DNA of 64,000 nucleotides, taken from Sporolactobacillus laevolacticus DSM 442. Its GTDB lineage: Bacteria; Bacillota; Bacilli; Bacillales; Sporolactobacillaceae. This document shows, piece by piece, positions 33,895 to 42,871 of the stretch; position 1 is the stretch's first letter, and the number at the start of each line of letters is the position of its first letter. Location: assembly GCF_000497245.1 (NCBI RefSeq), contig NZ_AWTC01000015.1, positions 1 through 64,000 on the forward strand. Reading direction: 5' to 3'. Below the pieces are notes generated by a model. It saw only the letters and a list, made by a program, of their open reading frames with translations. It ran no database searches and was not told where the DNA came from. The translations under genes were made by a program, and so were the position numbers.

Positions 33895-35490
33895 TTAATT
33901 ATATCTCGGCACATCAAATTTTAATGTGTAAGTGGAAAGGAGACCATATAAACCTTTGATAATGGTTGCTTGTTTGATCGCCCAGCCAATATCGGAGGCA
34001 TACTGGTGCGTCGCGGGACCAAGCTTTGCCGGATTCCAACGCATTTTATAGAGTGTGTCCTGATGGTACACAGTACTGTTGATGTAATTACTTCCGATAA
34101 ATTGGGCGCCGCCGATAATCGCAGCCTCCGGTGTGAACCAGCCCTGTTGATAGGCAAATTCAGCACCTTTGGTATTCGGATCGGAATCCACAGCTCCTAT
34201 GCCGAACATATTGTATACAGTTTTTGATTCAACCGGCTGTCCGTTTATACTTGAGACCTGAATTCCATTTGCGAGTGGTGACGATCCGTTTCCTGTTTCG
34301 AGCAGCGCATGCGCAATCAGATAAATCTCATTGATGTGCTGTTCATTTGCCGCTTGAATGAAGGCTGCCGCTTTACCGGCCAAAATGCCTCTGCCATTTA
34401 AAATTTTATTATTCACTTCGTCCGCATTAACGGCAGTTGGTGCCGAGAGATTCAAAAATTGAAACGCTCCATCGGTACCGTTCGGAAAGTTATTAGGATC
34501 AAGATTATATTGCACATCGGAAGGCGACGCGTTTACCCATCCTGTGTTGAATTTCACTTGGTACCAGTCATTGTTATCAAACTGCAACACTTGAACTGGT
34601 TTCCCCTGCGCCAGTTGTGTAACTACCCATGCATTATTATCGGCACCGCCTCGAACACCCGTATCAGCTGTTGTTAACCACTGGCTTCCATCAAAGAAAA
34701 GATTACTTTTTGGAACAAACAGACTGTACTTTGCATCCGTCTGTGGAGACGTGCTCATTTGCTTATTAACCGCGTCGCTAAGTGTGTACGGATACTGGGT
34801 CGTCACATAACCAAGATCCGGAGGAGGTGTCGAGCCAAGATAATTCGCCTGAACATAACCGGTCGTCCCATCAACCTGAACCAGAGCATACTTATTTCCT
34901 TTTCCGATAACCGTCACCTGATCCCTGATTTGCATCGTCCGCAGCACCTGATATTTTGTACTAGCATGATCGCGAATTTTTAGTGTTGGCGAGAGTACGT
35001 AAGCTGTATAGGGAGAAAAAGGAGTCGTCGTTAGGTACTTATTCTGCACATAACCTTTTGTTCCGCCCGCACTAATAAGTGCGTACTTATTCCCTTTGCC
35101 TACAACCGTAACTTGGTTACCTAAGGTCAGTGTTTGTCTAACCGCATAGTGGACACTTGCATTGCTGCGGACCTTTAACGTGTAAACCGTCACATAAGCA
35201 TTATATGCTTTATACTTTTGCCTGCTTAGACTACTCGTCTGTACATAACCCGTGGTTTTGCCATAGCTGATCTTGGAATAGGCACCTCTTATTCCAGTCA
35301 CCTTTACTTTGTTTCCCATAGTTAATGTGCGCAGTGTCCGGTAATGCGTGCTTGACTGACTTCGAACCTTCAGCGTATACGATTTGACATAAGCACTGTA
35401 TAAAGTACGCGCATACGCGTGATTTTCAATTGGCAAAAAAGCGGCAAACACGAACACAAGGACCAGCATACCTGTAATAAATTTACGCAT
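33895..35490 (-). CDS. Secreted SH3-domain N-acetylglucosaminidase (LytD/GH73-like)
   Basis: A 531-residue exported wall hydrolase. Signal peptide 1-27 ends NHAYA. Three bacterial SH3 (SH3_3) repeats follow at about 32-88, 98-153 and 163-219, each with TLKVRS/TLKIRD and TTGYVQ-type ends, for wall binding. A linker module (about 225-335) precedes the catalytic domain with IAHALLETGNGSSPLA (Glu398, likely acid) and NMFGIGAVDSDP, typical of beta-N-acetylglucosaminidases that cut GlcNAc-MurNAc bonds. The ribosome site GGAAGGAG is about 14 bases from the ATG. Monocistronic with its own terminator. Confidence 0.87.
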   Translation of the reverse strand: MRKFITGMLVLVFVFAAFLPIENHAYARTLYSAYVKSYTLKVRSQSSTHYRTLRTLTMGNKVKVTGIRGAYSKISYGKTTGYVQTSSLSRQKYKAYNAYVTVYTLKVRSNASVHYAVRQTLTLGNQVTVVGKGNKYALISAGGTKGYVQNKYLTTTPFSPYTAYVLSPTLKIRDHASTKYQVLRTMQIRDQVTVIGKGNKYALVQVDGTTGYVQANYLGSTPPPDLGYVTTQYPYTLSDAVNKQMSTSPQTDAKYSLFVPKSNLFFDGSQWLTTADTGVRGGADNNAWVVTQLAQGKPVQVLQFDNNDWYQVKFNTGWVNASPSDVQYNLDPNNFPNGTDGAFQFLNLSAPTAVNADEVNNKILNGRGILAGKAAAFIQAANEQHINEIYLIAHALLETGNGSSPLANGIQVSSINGQPVESKTVYNMFGIGAVDSDPNTKGAEFAYQQGWFTPEAAIIGGAQFIGSNYINSTVYHQDTLYKMRWNPAKLGPATHQYASDIGWAIKQATIIKGLYGLLSTYTLKFDVPRYN

Positions 35491-35802
35491 ATGTAATTTT
35501 CAAGCTCCTTCCTTTCGTGATCTACCTTATATGTAGAAAAAAACGATTAATAGGTTTATAGATTGCTAAGAGTTGTTTAAAGATTGATGCGATATCAAAA
35601 GCCGCATGAACCGAGGCTAAAGCTATGAGGCCGTATTTCACGTGGATCATTACCCAATAGGCTATTTTAATTTTCTCACATTTTATGGAAATCGTCCATG
35701 CAATTCTATCCCGGCCATTAAGCTCACTCTGATCATATACAGAATAAAACCCTAGTAAACGCACTGAAGTTTACTAGGGGTACAGTTCATCTTTTCAATT
35801 GC
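35491..35802. other. Intergenic region, no gene supported
   Basis: Contains the promoter side of the glucosaminidase gene and the terminator of the C69 gene. An 80-codon minus-strand frame starts inside that terminator and has no ribosome site. Confidence 0.5.
35742..35779 (-). terminator. Terminator of the C69 dipeptidase gene
   Basis: Perfect CCCTAGTAAAC / GTTTACTAGGG (35750-35760, 35769-35779), minus-strand tail TTTTATTC. Confidence 0.78.
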
Positions 35803-37230
35803 TCACAAGTTCTTATCCATACTAAAGGTCAGTTTCGACAGCGACATAGACGCTGTCGTTAATTCCTGCAAAAGTTCGCGCGTCTTACGCAGTGCCAACT
35901 CAGCATTCTGATTGCTGGCATCCGTCAGAATACCGGTGATTTTTTCTTGGTCCGCGTTTTCCGCCTCTTTGTCTGCCTGTGCGATCTTACCCAGAAATTG
36001 GCTATGCAAATGATCTTTGTAATCGAGCACCTGCTTCAAAAACGCTGTATAATGCGGTTCGACGATTACAGGAATCGTTTTATAGAGCCAATAGGCTGAT
36101 GAAAGTGATAATTTCATCGGTGTGACCGCATAAGCTTCAGGCACCGATGTGATGTTTGTATAAAACGGAACATAAGGGCTGAAGGTGCCGGCGAGCGATA
36201 CCCATTGAATACCCGCGAGTTCATCAGGAACATTCGGACGAATCTGCAAAATATGCGAGTCCTGTGTCCGATTCAGTGAAATGGCGCGGAAAGTCGTTCG
36301 TTCTGCTTCACTCCCGCTACCAAGCGGATCATAGGGTGTCTCCTGGTAATGCGAGTCCAGAATATAGGCAATGTCTTCCACACCAATTTTACGATTTGCT
36401 TTACGCAGAAACGGCAGGTCATTAGACATCGGATCCTGCTCACATTCCGGATTCAAGTATTTCTGCCCGTACCAGACACGCGGTGTATTGTAGTGATGAT
36501 CAAAGAGCGTTTGTGTGCCGAAAATGTTTCTGAAGTTGATCGTATCAAAGCCGGTATTCAAGTGGTACTTATCGATAAATTCTATCAAATGTGAGGCCAA
36601 CATGAAATTATCTTTGTCATCCGGATCGATTTCTTGAATCGCTGTCTGATTTGCAACGACCGCATAGGAATCATCGGGAATACGCTGCGCCACCCATTGA
36701 TGCCCCGTAGCGATTTCCATGTACCAAACTTCATCTTTATCTGAGAATAATACACCGTTAGATTCTGCTGCACCATAAGTCTCGACAATTTCACCAAGCC
36801 TACGCACACCATCACGTGCCGATGTAACGTACGGAAGCACAACTGTCACCATACAATCTTCAGCAATACCGTTTTCGACAAGCGGATCATACCCCAACAC
36901 ACGGGGATTACCATAGATGCTTTCTGTCGCACTCATGCCGACATTTTTTTCATTAATGCCCGCGTCTTCGAACGTCACATAGCGATCCTCTCGATCCGGA
37001 ATCCCAGTGTATCGGTAACGTTCTTTTGGAAGCGTGATTGTAAATCGATTGCCTGGCGACACATAGACTTCATCTTTTTCCAAGACTTGGTGCGGATGTA
37101 CCGTTACCCTTTTCGGAACGAGTACTTCATAGCTGTCCCCGTTCCGCGCAATCATCGTTGAGCCGTCAAGTGTCGCACCTTTGCCGACAAGAACTGTCGT
37201 GCAAGCCGCATGTGAATTCTTTTGCTGCAT
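35803..37230 (-). CDS. C69 family dipeptidase (PepD-like)
   Basis: A 475-residue Ntn-hydrolase of peptidase family C69. Start 37230 is supported by AAAGGGA 7 bases upstream, while the longer frame has no ribosome site. The expected nucleophile is Cys10 in HAACTTVLVGKGATLDGSTMIARNGD, exposed after removal of a short propeptide, as in lactobacillar PepD. Other family blocks are MSATESIYGNPRVLGYDP and WYMEIATGHQWVAQRIPDD. It would cleave a range of dipeptides in the cytosol or at the surface; no clear signal peptide is present. Monocistronic. Confidence 0.87.
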   Translation of the reverse strand: MQQKNSHAACTTVLVGKGATLDGSTMIARNGDSYEVLVPKRVTVHPHQVLEKDEVYVSPGNRFTITLPKERYRYTGIPDREDRYVTFEDAGINEKNVGMSATESIYGNPRVLGYDPLVENGIAEDCMVTVVLPYVTSARDGVRRLGEIVETYGAAESNGVLFSDKDEVWYMEIATGHQWVAQRIPDDSYAVVANQTAIQEIDPDDKDNFMLASHLIEFIDKYHLNTGFDTINFRNIFGTQTLFDHHYNTPRVWYGQKYLNPECEQDPMSNDLPFLRKANRKIGVEDIAYILDSHYQETPYDPLGSGSEAERTTFRAISLNRTQDSHILQIRPNVPDELAGIQWVSLAGTFSPYVPFYTNITSVPEAYAVTPMKLSLSSAYWLYKTIPVIVEPHYTAFLKQVLDYKDHLHSQFLGKIAQADKEAENADQEKITGILTDASNQNAELALRKTRELLQELTTASMSLSKLTFSMDKNL

Positions 37231-37380
37231 CGTGCCATCCCTTTGTCCATGTGATTTAGTCATTCAACTGTTCATTAATCTTTACCTTTTATTCTAGTAC
37301 ATCGTCACTCAACTTTGTAGCATGAAAATCCCAGGTAGATCATAAACAGACCTTCTGTTTATTGTTAAAATCCTCTATCC

Positions 37381-38979
37381 TCAATCTTGTATTTGATTAA
37401 ACGTACTCAGTCTCAGATTTGTTAATTTAACAGTGGAAGCATCAGAAAATAAAGTGATTAAATCATCGTTCAGTTCTGAATTGATAACATCACTCATCAC
37501 ATACTTTCCATTATCGATAAACACTTCGACTGTTGTTTTATCTACGAACAACTGGACATGATGTACCTGTTGGTCATTCTTGGTCGCCCATTGATCATTT
37601 AGAACGGTTGTGCGTTCAAATCGCTTGAGATACTGATCAGGATTAGGGGTAGAAGATCGATCCAAATAAATCTCTTTACCATCGAATCCAAGCTCAACAA
37701 AACGTGTTCCGTCAGCCGATTGCCTGAAACGGATCCCTGCATGATTCGTATTTTTCGTTTGTAGGTTAAATGAAAGCTCATAGGAAACGCCCGTACCGAT
37801 TACTCTTGTCTTTTCCTTTGTTCCATTCACCGACTGATTAGGAAGCGTTTTTTCTGTTTTCGTGTACGCTTCAAGATTAGGGTTCGGCGCGGAGTATAAA
37901 TGATAACCTGTTCCTTCCTTTTTCAAATTGATCACGCGAACAAGAGAATCCGTTCCATTGAATCCTTCTTTTTCCCAGGTTACTGTGTTCGTGACATAAT
38001 CCCAGTTATTCATCCATCCGATTGCATAGCGATTGGTTAGTGGATCATTATCTTTACTGTAATTTTCCCATGTCACGCCCGCGTACCAGTCCCATCCTTG
38101 ATCAAGCCATTGCTCCTTCTCATTTATCGGACGAAAGGTTTTGCCATCGAAATTGCCGACCCAATAGGCATATGTGTTGGGCTCGCCGATGCTTTTACCA
38201 TTAGCACCTGTACCAAGGATCCAATGAATTGAACCATCATCCGCTTTCATTTGAAAAAGGTCAGGGCATTCAAATACACCAAGATTATCTTTCGAAAATG
38301 TTCCGGTCTTCTCCCAGTGAACCAGATTCTTAGATTGATAGAATCCGAGTTGATTACCTTCTGCTAACACCATGACCCATCGATTGTTTTCAGGATCCCA
38401 TACAACTTTCGGGTCTCTGAAATCTGTTTTCCCCGGATTGGCAAGAACGGGCTGCTGGCCGTAGGCCTTAAAATGTTCCCCGCCATCGATAGAGTAATAC
38501 AAAAACTGTGCCTGTGGGCGGTCCGGTTTTGTGGCATCTAGAGCGGTCACAATGCTGACCACCGCATTTTTTCCGAATCCAGCCGTATTTCTTTCATCAA
38601 CAACCGTTGATCCGCTCCAGATACTCTTTCCATCCGGAGCAAGCGCTTTTGGAATCGCATCCCCCTTATCTTGAAACGAGACAAGATCATTTGATTGAGC
38701 CAAGTGATAAGAAGTCCCAATGATATTTTTTGAATAATCTCCGTTGTACAGATAGTAAAAGTTGTAATGTCCATTCACATATACCGGACGCTGCGGATCA
38801 TTCATCCATTCACTAGGAACGGTAAAATGATAGGTTGGTCGATAATTGAGTTCAGCAGTGGAAGTGTTGGGATCGATATTTTGTTTGGCAACAGCGAGGT
38901 CAGGATGAGAAATTGTAAGGGACAACAGCAACACAGCTAAAATAATCGATATATGTTTAACCATATTCATGTGACTCAT
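37381..38979 (-). CDS. levB: Secreted endolevanase, GH32 (LevB-like)
   Basis: A 532-residue secreted GH32 enzyme with a signal peptide (about 1-31). Catalytic residues can be placed at Asp61 (EWMNDPQRPVYVNGHYNFYYLYN), Asp189 (FRDPKV) and Glu237 (ECPDLF). The sequence after the nucleophile, with YFYYLYNxDY-like and NDWDYVTN/WMNNWDY blocks, follows remembered Bacillus subtilis LevB closely; LevB cuts beta-2,6-levan to levanbiose outside the cell. The C-terminal beta-sandwich (from about 380) is complete. GAGGAGAG precedes the ATG. A cre lies 19 bases further upstream, after the terminator of the second GH32 gene, so it is probably separately transcribed and glucose-repressed. Confidence 0.86.
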   Translation of the reverse strand: MSHMNMVKHISIILAVLLLSLTISHPDLAVAKQNIDPNTSTAELNYRPTYHFTVPSEWMNDPQRPVYVNGHYNFYYLYNGDYSKNIIGTSYHLAQSNDLVSFQDKGDAIPKALAPDGKSIWSGSTVVDERNTAGFGKNAVVSIVTALDATKPDRPQAQFLYYSIDGGEHFKAYGQQPVLANPGKTDFRDPKVVWDPENNRWVMVLAEGNQLGFYQSKNLVHWEKTGTFSKDNLGVFECPDLFQMKADDGSIHWILGTGANGKSIGEPNTYAYWVGNFDGKTFRPINEKEQWLDQGWDWYAGVTWENYSKDNDPLTNRYAIGWMNNWDYVTNTVTWEKEGFNGTDSLVRVINLKKEGTGYHLYSAPNPNLEAYTKTEKTLPNQSVNGTKEKTRVIGTGVSYELSFNLQTKNTNHAGIRFRQSADGTRFVELGFDGKEIYLDRSSTPNPDQYLKRFERTTVLNDQWATKNDQQVHHVQLFVDKTTVEVFIDNGKYVMSDVINSELNDDLITLFSDASTVKLTNLRLSTFNQIQD

Positions 38980-38997
38980 TCCGTTCTCTCCTCTTCT

Positions 38998-39011
38998 GAA
39001 AACGTTTTTAT
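38998..39011. promoter_or_regulatory. cre (CcpA site) upstream of levB
   Basis: TGAAAACGTTTTTA matches the cre consensus except at one base. It is about 20 bases upstream of the levB start, downstream of any promoter, where CcpA would block elongation. Confidence 0.6.
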
Positions 39012-39032
39012 TTTATTTCCTCACAACAAAAA

Positions 39033-39065
39033 GAGGCCAGCAGCTCTAAAGCTCAGCGGCCTCTC
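39033..39065 (-). terminator. Terminator between the two GH32 genes
   Basis: AGAGGCC / GGCCTCT (39033-39039, 39059-39065) with an inner AGCT pairing and minus-strand TTTTTG tail. It lies between the GH32 stop at 39201 and the levB cre. Confidence 0.7.
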
Positions 39066-39200
39066 CAAGACGTTGTCATACCGTTCTTTTCTTCTTTGCC
39101 CCACCCGATTAAACCCGTTATTTCCTTCGGATATAGTTCCATCTAACGCGTGTCAAAGGTTGCTCATTTGTTGTATTGCTTCAGATCAGACTTTGACGGA

Positions 39201-40946
39201 TCATTTCTCCCAGATGCTTTTGAAATGTGAAGCGATCGCATGAGTGATCGCGACTTTTCCATTGCTAGCAAAGAAAGACAACTTCTTCGAATCAAGCGGA
39301 TGATCAGGATTTGGGTAGACAACTTGTGTCAGGACTTTTTCACCATCGTTTACAAACACTTCGATTGAAGACGTATCCACATAAACGGTTAGCTTCACGT
39401 TCGTTGGATCTCCCTCTAATTTCACTTTGCTATTTGACCGGCTGATATTTTCTCCATCGGTTGTTCGATCGATATATACCAACTGACTGCGTGGATCATA
39501 GCCAACCGTAATATACTTTGAACCATCCTCCGATTCTCTGAGATTGAATCCGAAACGATTCGGTTTCTTTTTATCCTTCCATGAAAAATCAGCGCTCACT
39601 TTATACTGTGTGCCCGAGAAATTGTTAATTTGAGACGTCTTATATATTTTTGAGGTGGCGTTTATTTTTCTGTCACCTAAAGAAATCGTCCCCTGACTAA
39701 GAGTGTCATCCACTTCACCAACAGGCTGCTGTTTCAGTACATAGCTGTCTCCTTGTTTTTCCAATGAAAGTTCTCTAGGCAGAGTCATTTCACCATGCCA
39801 TGGCGATGTCTTTTGTTCACCAACATAGGACCAGTTCGACATCCATCCCAGCATAATCGTGCGACCAGGCGTATTGCCAAAAGTGACTCCGGCATAGAAA
39901 TCTTCACCATAGTCCAGCCATTGTGGATTCTTCATTGTATCCTTTGTTTCAGGAATGAACGTCTTTCCATCAAAATTGCCGATAAAATACTGCATGCCTG
40001 AACCGCCGGCAGGTGCACCCTGTTGAACACTGATCGATAACACCCACTTCGTTTGGTTCGTTCCCTTAACCTTCATGGGGATCAAATCAGGACACTCCCA
40101 AACTCCGTTTCCAACATCATGTTCCCGTTTGATCGCCGATTGATATGTCCAATCCTTTAGGTTAGTTGAAGTAAAGATATCGACCTCCTGTCCGGATACA
40201 AGCGGCATCACCCACTGCTTGTTTGCTTCGTCATAAACTACTTTCGGATCACGGAAGTTGCCGGCATCGCTTGTCGGCACTTGAGTCACCGGGATCACCG
40301 GATTTTGATGGTTATATTTTGTAAAGGTTTTGCCTCCGTCCGTACTATAAGCCATATTTTGTTCCTGTACTTCTCGGACACCCAAATAATTACCCCATGA
40401 ATCTTTACTATAATCATCATCTCTAACAGCGACCTGGTAAGTACTTGTATAGTAAGCAATCAGTGTATTCTTGCCGAATCCCGCAACATTATCTTTATCC
40501 AAAATGACAGATCCGCTGAATATATACCGCTTCCCGTTTGGATTTCCAGCGTCCCAGTTTGTCGTCGGGCGCCCAATATAATGAACGGGTTTCGCGTCAT
40601 CCTTCGTCTTCATCCAGAAATCGACCCATGCATTGTCATCACTTTCCGGAATAGCTACAGGTTGTTCCTTCCAGTGAACAAGATCCGTACTTGTCGCATG
40701 CCCCCAGGTCATGTTGCCCCATTGATTGCCATACGGATTATACTGATAGAACATATGATAAACACCGTCATATTTGATCAATCCGTTCGGATCATTCAGC
40801 CAATTTTGTTGTGCCGAGTAATGGTATTGATCACGGTAGGGTTCTTGATAATAAGCATCTTCCGCCTTTGCCTTGGTAGATAGAACCGGCAAAGTAATGC
40901 CAAGAATTAAAAGCAGCGCGATCCATACCTTCACTATTTTCCTCAC
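39201..40946 (-). CDS. Secreted GH32 fructanase (levanase/inulinase/invertase type)
   Basis: A 581-residue secreted GH32 enzyme. Signal peptide ends at about residue 28 (TKAKA). Catalytic Asp52 is in NWLNDPNGLIKYDGVYHMFYQYNP, the transition-state Asp233 in FRDPKV and the acid Glu284 in WECPDL. A C-terminal beta-sandwich is present. The WLNDPNG form is that of exo-acting fructanases and invertases (SacC-like), in contrast with the WMNDPQ of the neighbouring endolevanase, so the pair may act in sequence: endo cutting, then exo release of fructose. It ends in SIWEK with no wall anchor. A strong cre overlaps the upstream region. Confidence 0.87.
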   Translation of the reverse strand: MRKIVKVWIALLLILGITLPVLSTKAKAEDAYYQEPYRDQYHYSAQQNWLNDPNGLIKYDGVYHMFYQYNPYGNQWGNMTWGHATSTDLVHWKEQPVAIPESDDNAWVDFWMKTKDDAKPVHYIGRPTTNWDAGNPNGKRYIFSGSVILDKDNVAGFGKNTLIAYYTSTYQVAVRDDDYSKDSWGNYLGVREVQEQNMAYSTDGGKTFTKYNHQNPVIPVTQVPTSDAGNFRDPKVVYDEANKQWVMPLVSGQEVDIFTSTNLKDWTYQSAIKREHDVGNGVWECPDLIPMKVKGTNQTKWVLSISVQQGAPAGGSGMQYFIGNFDGKTFIPETKDTMKNPQWLDYGEDFYAGVTFGNTPGRTIMLGWMSNWSYVGEQKTSPWHGEMTLPRELSLEKQGDSYVLKQQPVGEVDDTLSQGTISLGDRKINATSKIYKTSQINNFSGTQYKVSADFSWKDKKKPNRFGFNLRESEDGSKYITVGYDPRSQLVYIDRTTDGENISRSNSKVKLEGDPTNVKLTVYVDTSSIEVFVNDGEKVLTQVVYPNPDHPLDSKKLSFFASNGKVAITHAIASHFKSIWEK

Positions 40947-40962
40947 GTTAACTCCTCCTTGG

Positions 40963-40976
40963 TTTAAGCGCTTTCA
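40963..40976. promoter_or_regulatory. cre (CcpA site) upstream of the second GH32 gene
   Basis: TTTAAGCGCTTTCA, reverse complement TGAAAGCGCTTAAA, matches cre at nearly every position. It is 17 bases from the start codon, next to the AAGGAGGAG ribosome site. Confidence 0.72.
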
Positions 40977-41397
40977 TTTTCATCACCGCTTATGCAACAT
41001 GATCCGTCAATCAAAAAATGATTTGCCCATCTCGTACTAAGCTCGAATAGCCCAGACTTCAGTCAACAGGCAGCTTACGTTTTCTCTGTGCGGACTATCC
41101 ATTTGATTTGTAGCAATTTTCGTTCCAGTTTGTGTGTCGTTTTCATATCGTTTGGTATCCGGCAGTAGCAATCCTGGTCCAAAGGGAAAAAGGAGCGGGA
41201 ATGGATTTCAGTATGGACAACCTTTTGGTCACTAAATCAAAAATACAAAACACTTAGCTTGTAAAATAGCACACTAACCGCCGAAATAAAGCGTTTTCAA
41301 AACACTGCCAGCTTCTAATAAAACACATTTTTGGTGGCTTTTAAGAAATTTCATATCTTTTCAGATCAGAATTTCACATCTGCAATAAAAAATCGAA

Positions 41398-41424
41398 TAA
41401 CCGCCTGCAAAGCGCAGGCGGTTA
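41398..41424 (-). terminator. Terminator of the GH26 gene
   Basis: Perfect TAACCGCCTGC / GCAGGCGGTTA (41398-41408, 41414-41424), minus-strand tail TTCGATTTTTTA. Confidence 0.75.
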
Positions 41425-41485
41425 CAAACTTAGCTATAATGCGGAATAGTGATCCGTGATATGAGGGACGACGTTACAAATTCTG

Positions 41486-42724
41486 TTATTTTTGCTGTGC
41501 GCGAAATTCTTTCGCAAAGAGTAAGTATTTATTCTTTCCATTTTTAAGATGTAAGTCATGAACAAAAGCGGATTGTATTTTTTTATTTCCCGTTATTCTC
41601 CAATCAACACGATTTCCTTTGGCTTCCATCTCTTTTTTCTTGATATCAAACCAATTGATCATCTTGATCTTAGGAAAGTGAACCGATAGGTCCAAGGCTT
41701 GTTTTGTATCACCGAAAGTATTAAAAACCTGATTCCACCAAGCACGCTTAATCGCAAGTTCACTTGCTCCTTTTTGCTTCGTGTTATAAAATGCAGCCGT
41801 TTCAGTGATCGCCATTGGTTTTTTATGGGTGCCGTCACTACAAAACAAAGCGTAAAAATCGGGTACCGCACTCATGTAGCCACCTAAGCCGTTATAATTA
41901 CCGGTGATATAATCGGTAAAACTTCTAGCCTCGGGCAATTCATTCTCGAGCCACGGATATTTATTACCCCAGTGATAGACGGACATTCCGACCCAATCAA
42001 CTGCATCATCCCCTGGATAATAGGGCGTGTACATATCGTCATGCATCGTTAATTTACCATTCTTGTCCGTATCGAGCACTGAAAAATCATTAGTGCCGCG
42101 TTTTGCTTCGTAAGGTCCTCCGGAAAATGGGTAACCACCGCCACTGTTTGGTGCCCAAAGCATGGCTGTATTTTGGGTTTTGGCGTGGATATATTTTGCC
42201 AGCGAACGAAATTTTTCCTTGTATAAGGTTGGTTGCTGACTCCAAGGATACCAAGAACCATTCATTTCATGAGCAAAACGCACCATAACACCAAGTCCGT
42301 GTTTTTCAATTTTCGCACAGAGCGCAGCAAAGTCACGATCGTCCTTCTTACTTATAGCTTTAAGTCCGTCTAAAGGTTCCAATGTAATTAATAAAATACC
42401 GCCTGTTGGGGCAATTTCTTTGGTTAAAGCATTTAACTTATCAATATCCTGCTGTCTCATTGGGAATTTAACAAAAGTCACATAAGAAGCCGGGGTAATG
42501 CCTATTTTTGCATCATAGCTGTGAATACTTTTCCTCGTGATATCATCTCTAACGATTCCAAAATAGATACCACGCTGAGGCTCGAGCGGTGCATACCCAT
42601 CTTTAATTTTTGTCATCTTTTTCGAAGATACTGACTGATCATCACTAGTGGTCTTTGGGTTTGAACATGCTGTGATGACAAAAGATAATAAAAGCACCAT
42701 GAAAAGTAAAATGGTTTTCTTCAC
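41486..42724 (-). CDS. GH26 family lipoprotein (beta-mannanase-like)
   Basis: A 412-residue lipoprotein. The signal peptide ends in the lipobox FVITAC (Cys20), so it is anchored on the outer membrane-facing surface. The GH26 core has the acid/base Glu153 in RFAHEMNGSWYPW and the nucleophile Glu308 in PMAITETAAF. Residues 218-229 (DTDKNGKLTMHD) fit an EF-hand-type calcium loop, placed inside the catalytic domain. Members cleave beta-1,4-mannan or related beta-glucans. It lies 147 bases downstream of a GT2-PilZ synthase on the same strand, with a terminator between them, suggesting a synthase plus hydrolase pairing as in cellulose operons (inference). Confidence 0.87.
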   Translation of the reverse strand: MKKTILLFMVLLLSFVITACSNPKTTSDDQSVSSKKMTKIKDGYAPLEPQRGIYFGIVRDDITRKSIHSYDAKIGITPASYVTFVKFPMRQQDIDKLNALTKEIAPTGGILLITLEPLDGLKAISKKDDRDFAALCAKIEKHGLGVMVRFAHEMNGSWYPWSQQPTLYKEKFRSLAKYIHAKTQNTAMLWAPNSGGGYPFSGGPYEAKRGTNDFSVLDTDKNGKLTMHDDMYTPYYPGDDAVDWVGMSVYHWGNKYPWLENELPEARSFTDYITGNYNGLGGYMSAVPDFYALFCSDGTHKKPMAITETAAFYNTKQKGASELAIKRAWWNQVFNTFGDTKQALDLSVHFPKIKMINWFDIKKKEMEAKGNRVDWRITGNKKIQSAFVHDLHLKNGKNKYLLFAKEFRAQQK

Positions 42725-42792
42725 ACTGATTCACCTCTACTGATTTGTATTTACTATTGGCCAACTCCGTATTCCTACACATTTACACGGTA

Positions 42793-42835
42793 ATAAACCG
42801 GGGAGAAAGAGGACATGTTTTTCTCTCCGGTTATT
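42793..42835 (-). terminator. Terminator between the GT2-PilZ and GH26 genes
   Basis: ATAAACCGGGGAGAAA and TTTCTCTCCGGTTAT (about 42794-42808, 42820-42834, one bulge) form a long stem. The minus-strand tail is TTACCG, not a T-run, so termination may be partial. Confidence 0.5.
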
Positions 42836-42871
42836 GGTTCTAAATAAAATTCAGATAAGCCTTGATTCAAT

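Larger units (their letters stand above)
40947..41485. other. Intergenic region upstream of the GH32 gene
   Basis: Holds the cre at 40963 and the terminator of the GH26 gene at 41398. A cre-like but weak TGAAAACGCTTTAT occurs near 41284. I see no gene; an 18-codon plus-strand frame at 41201-41257 has a good AAGGAG but is too short to call. Confidence 0.5.

Noticed and set aside
35522-35764. 80-codon minus-strand frame upstream of the glucosaminidase gene
   Set aside because: Its GTG start lies inside the terminator hairpin of the C69 gene and there is no ribosome site.
41201-41257. 18-codon plus-strand ORF with a good AAGGAG site
   Set aside because: Too short to separate from chance and nothing downstream for it to regulate on that strand.
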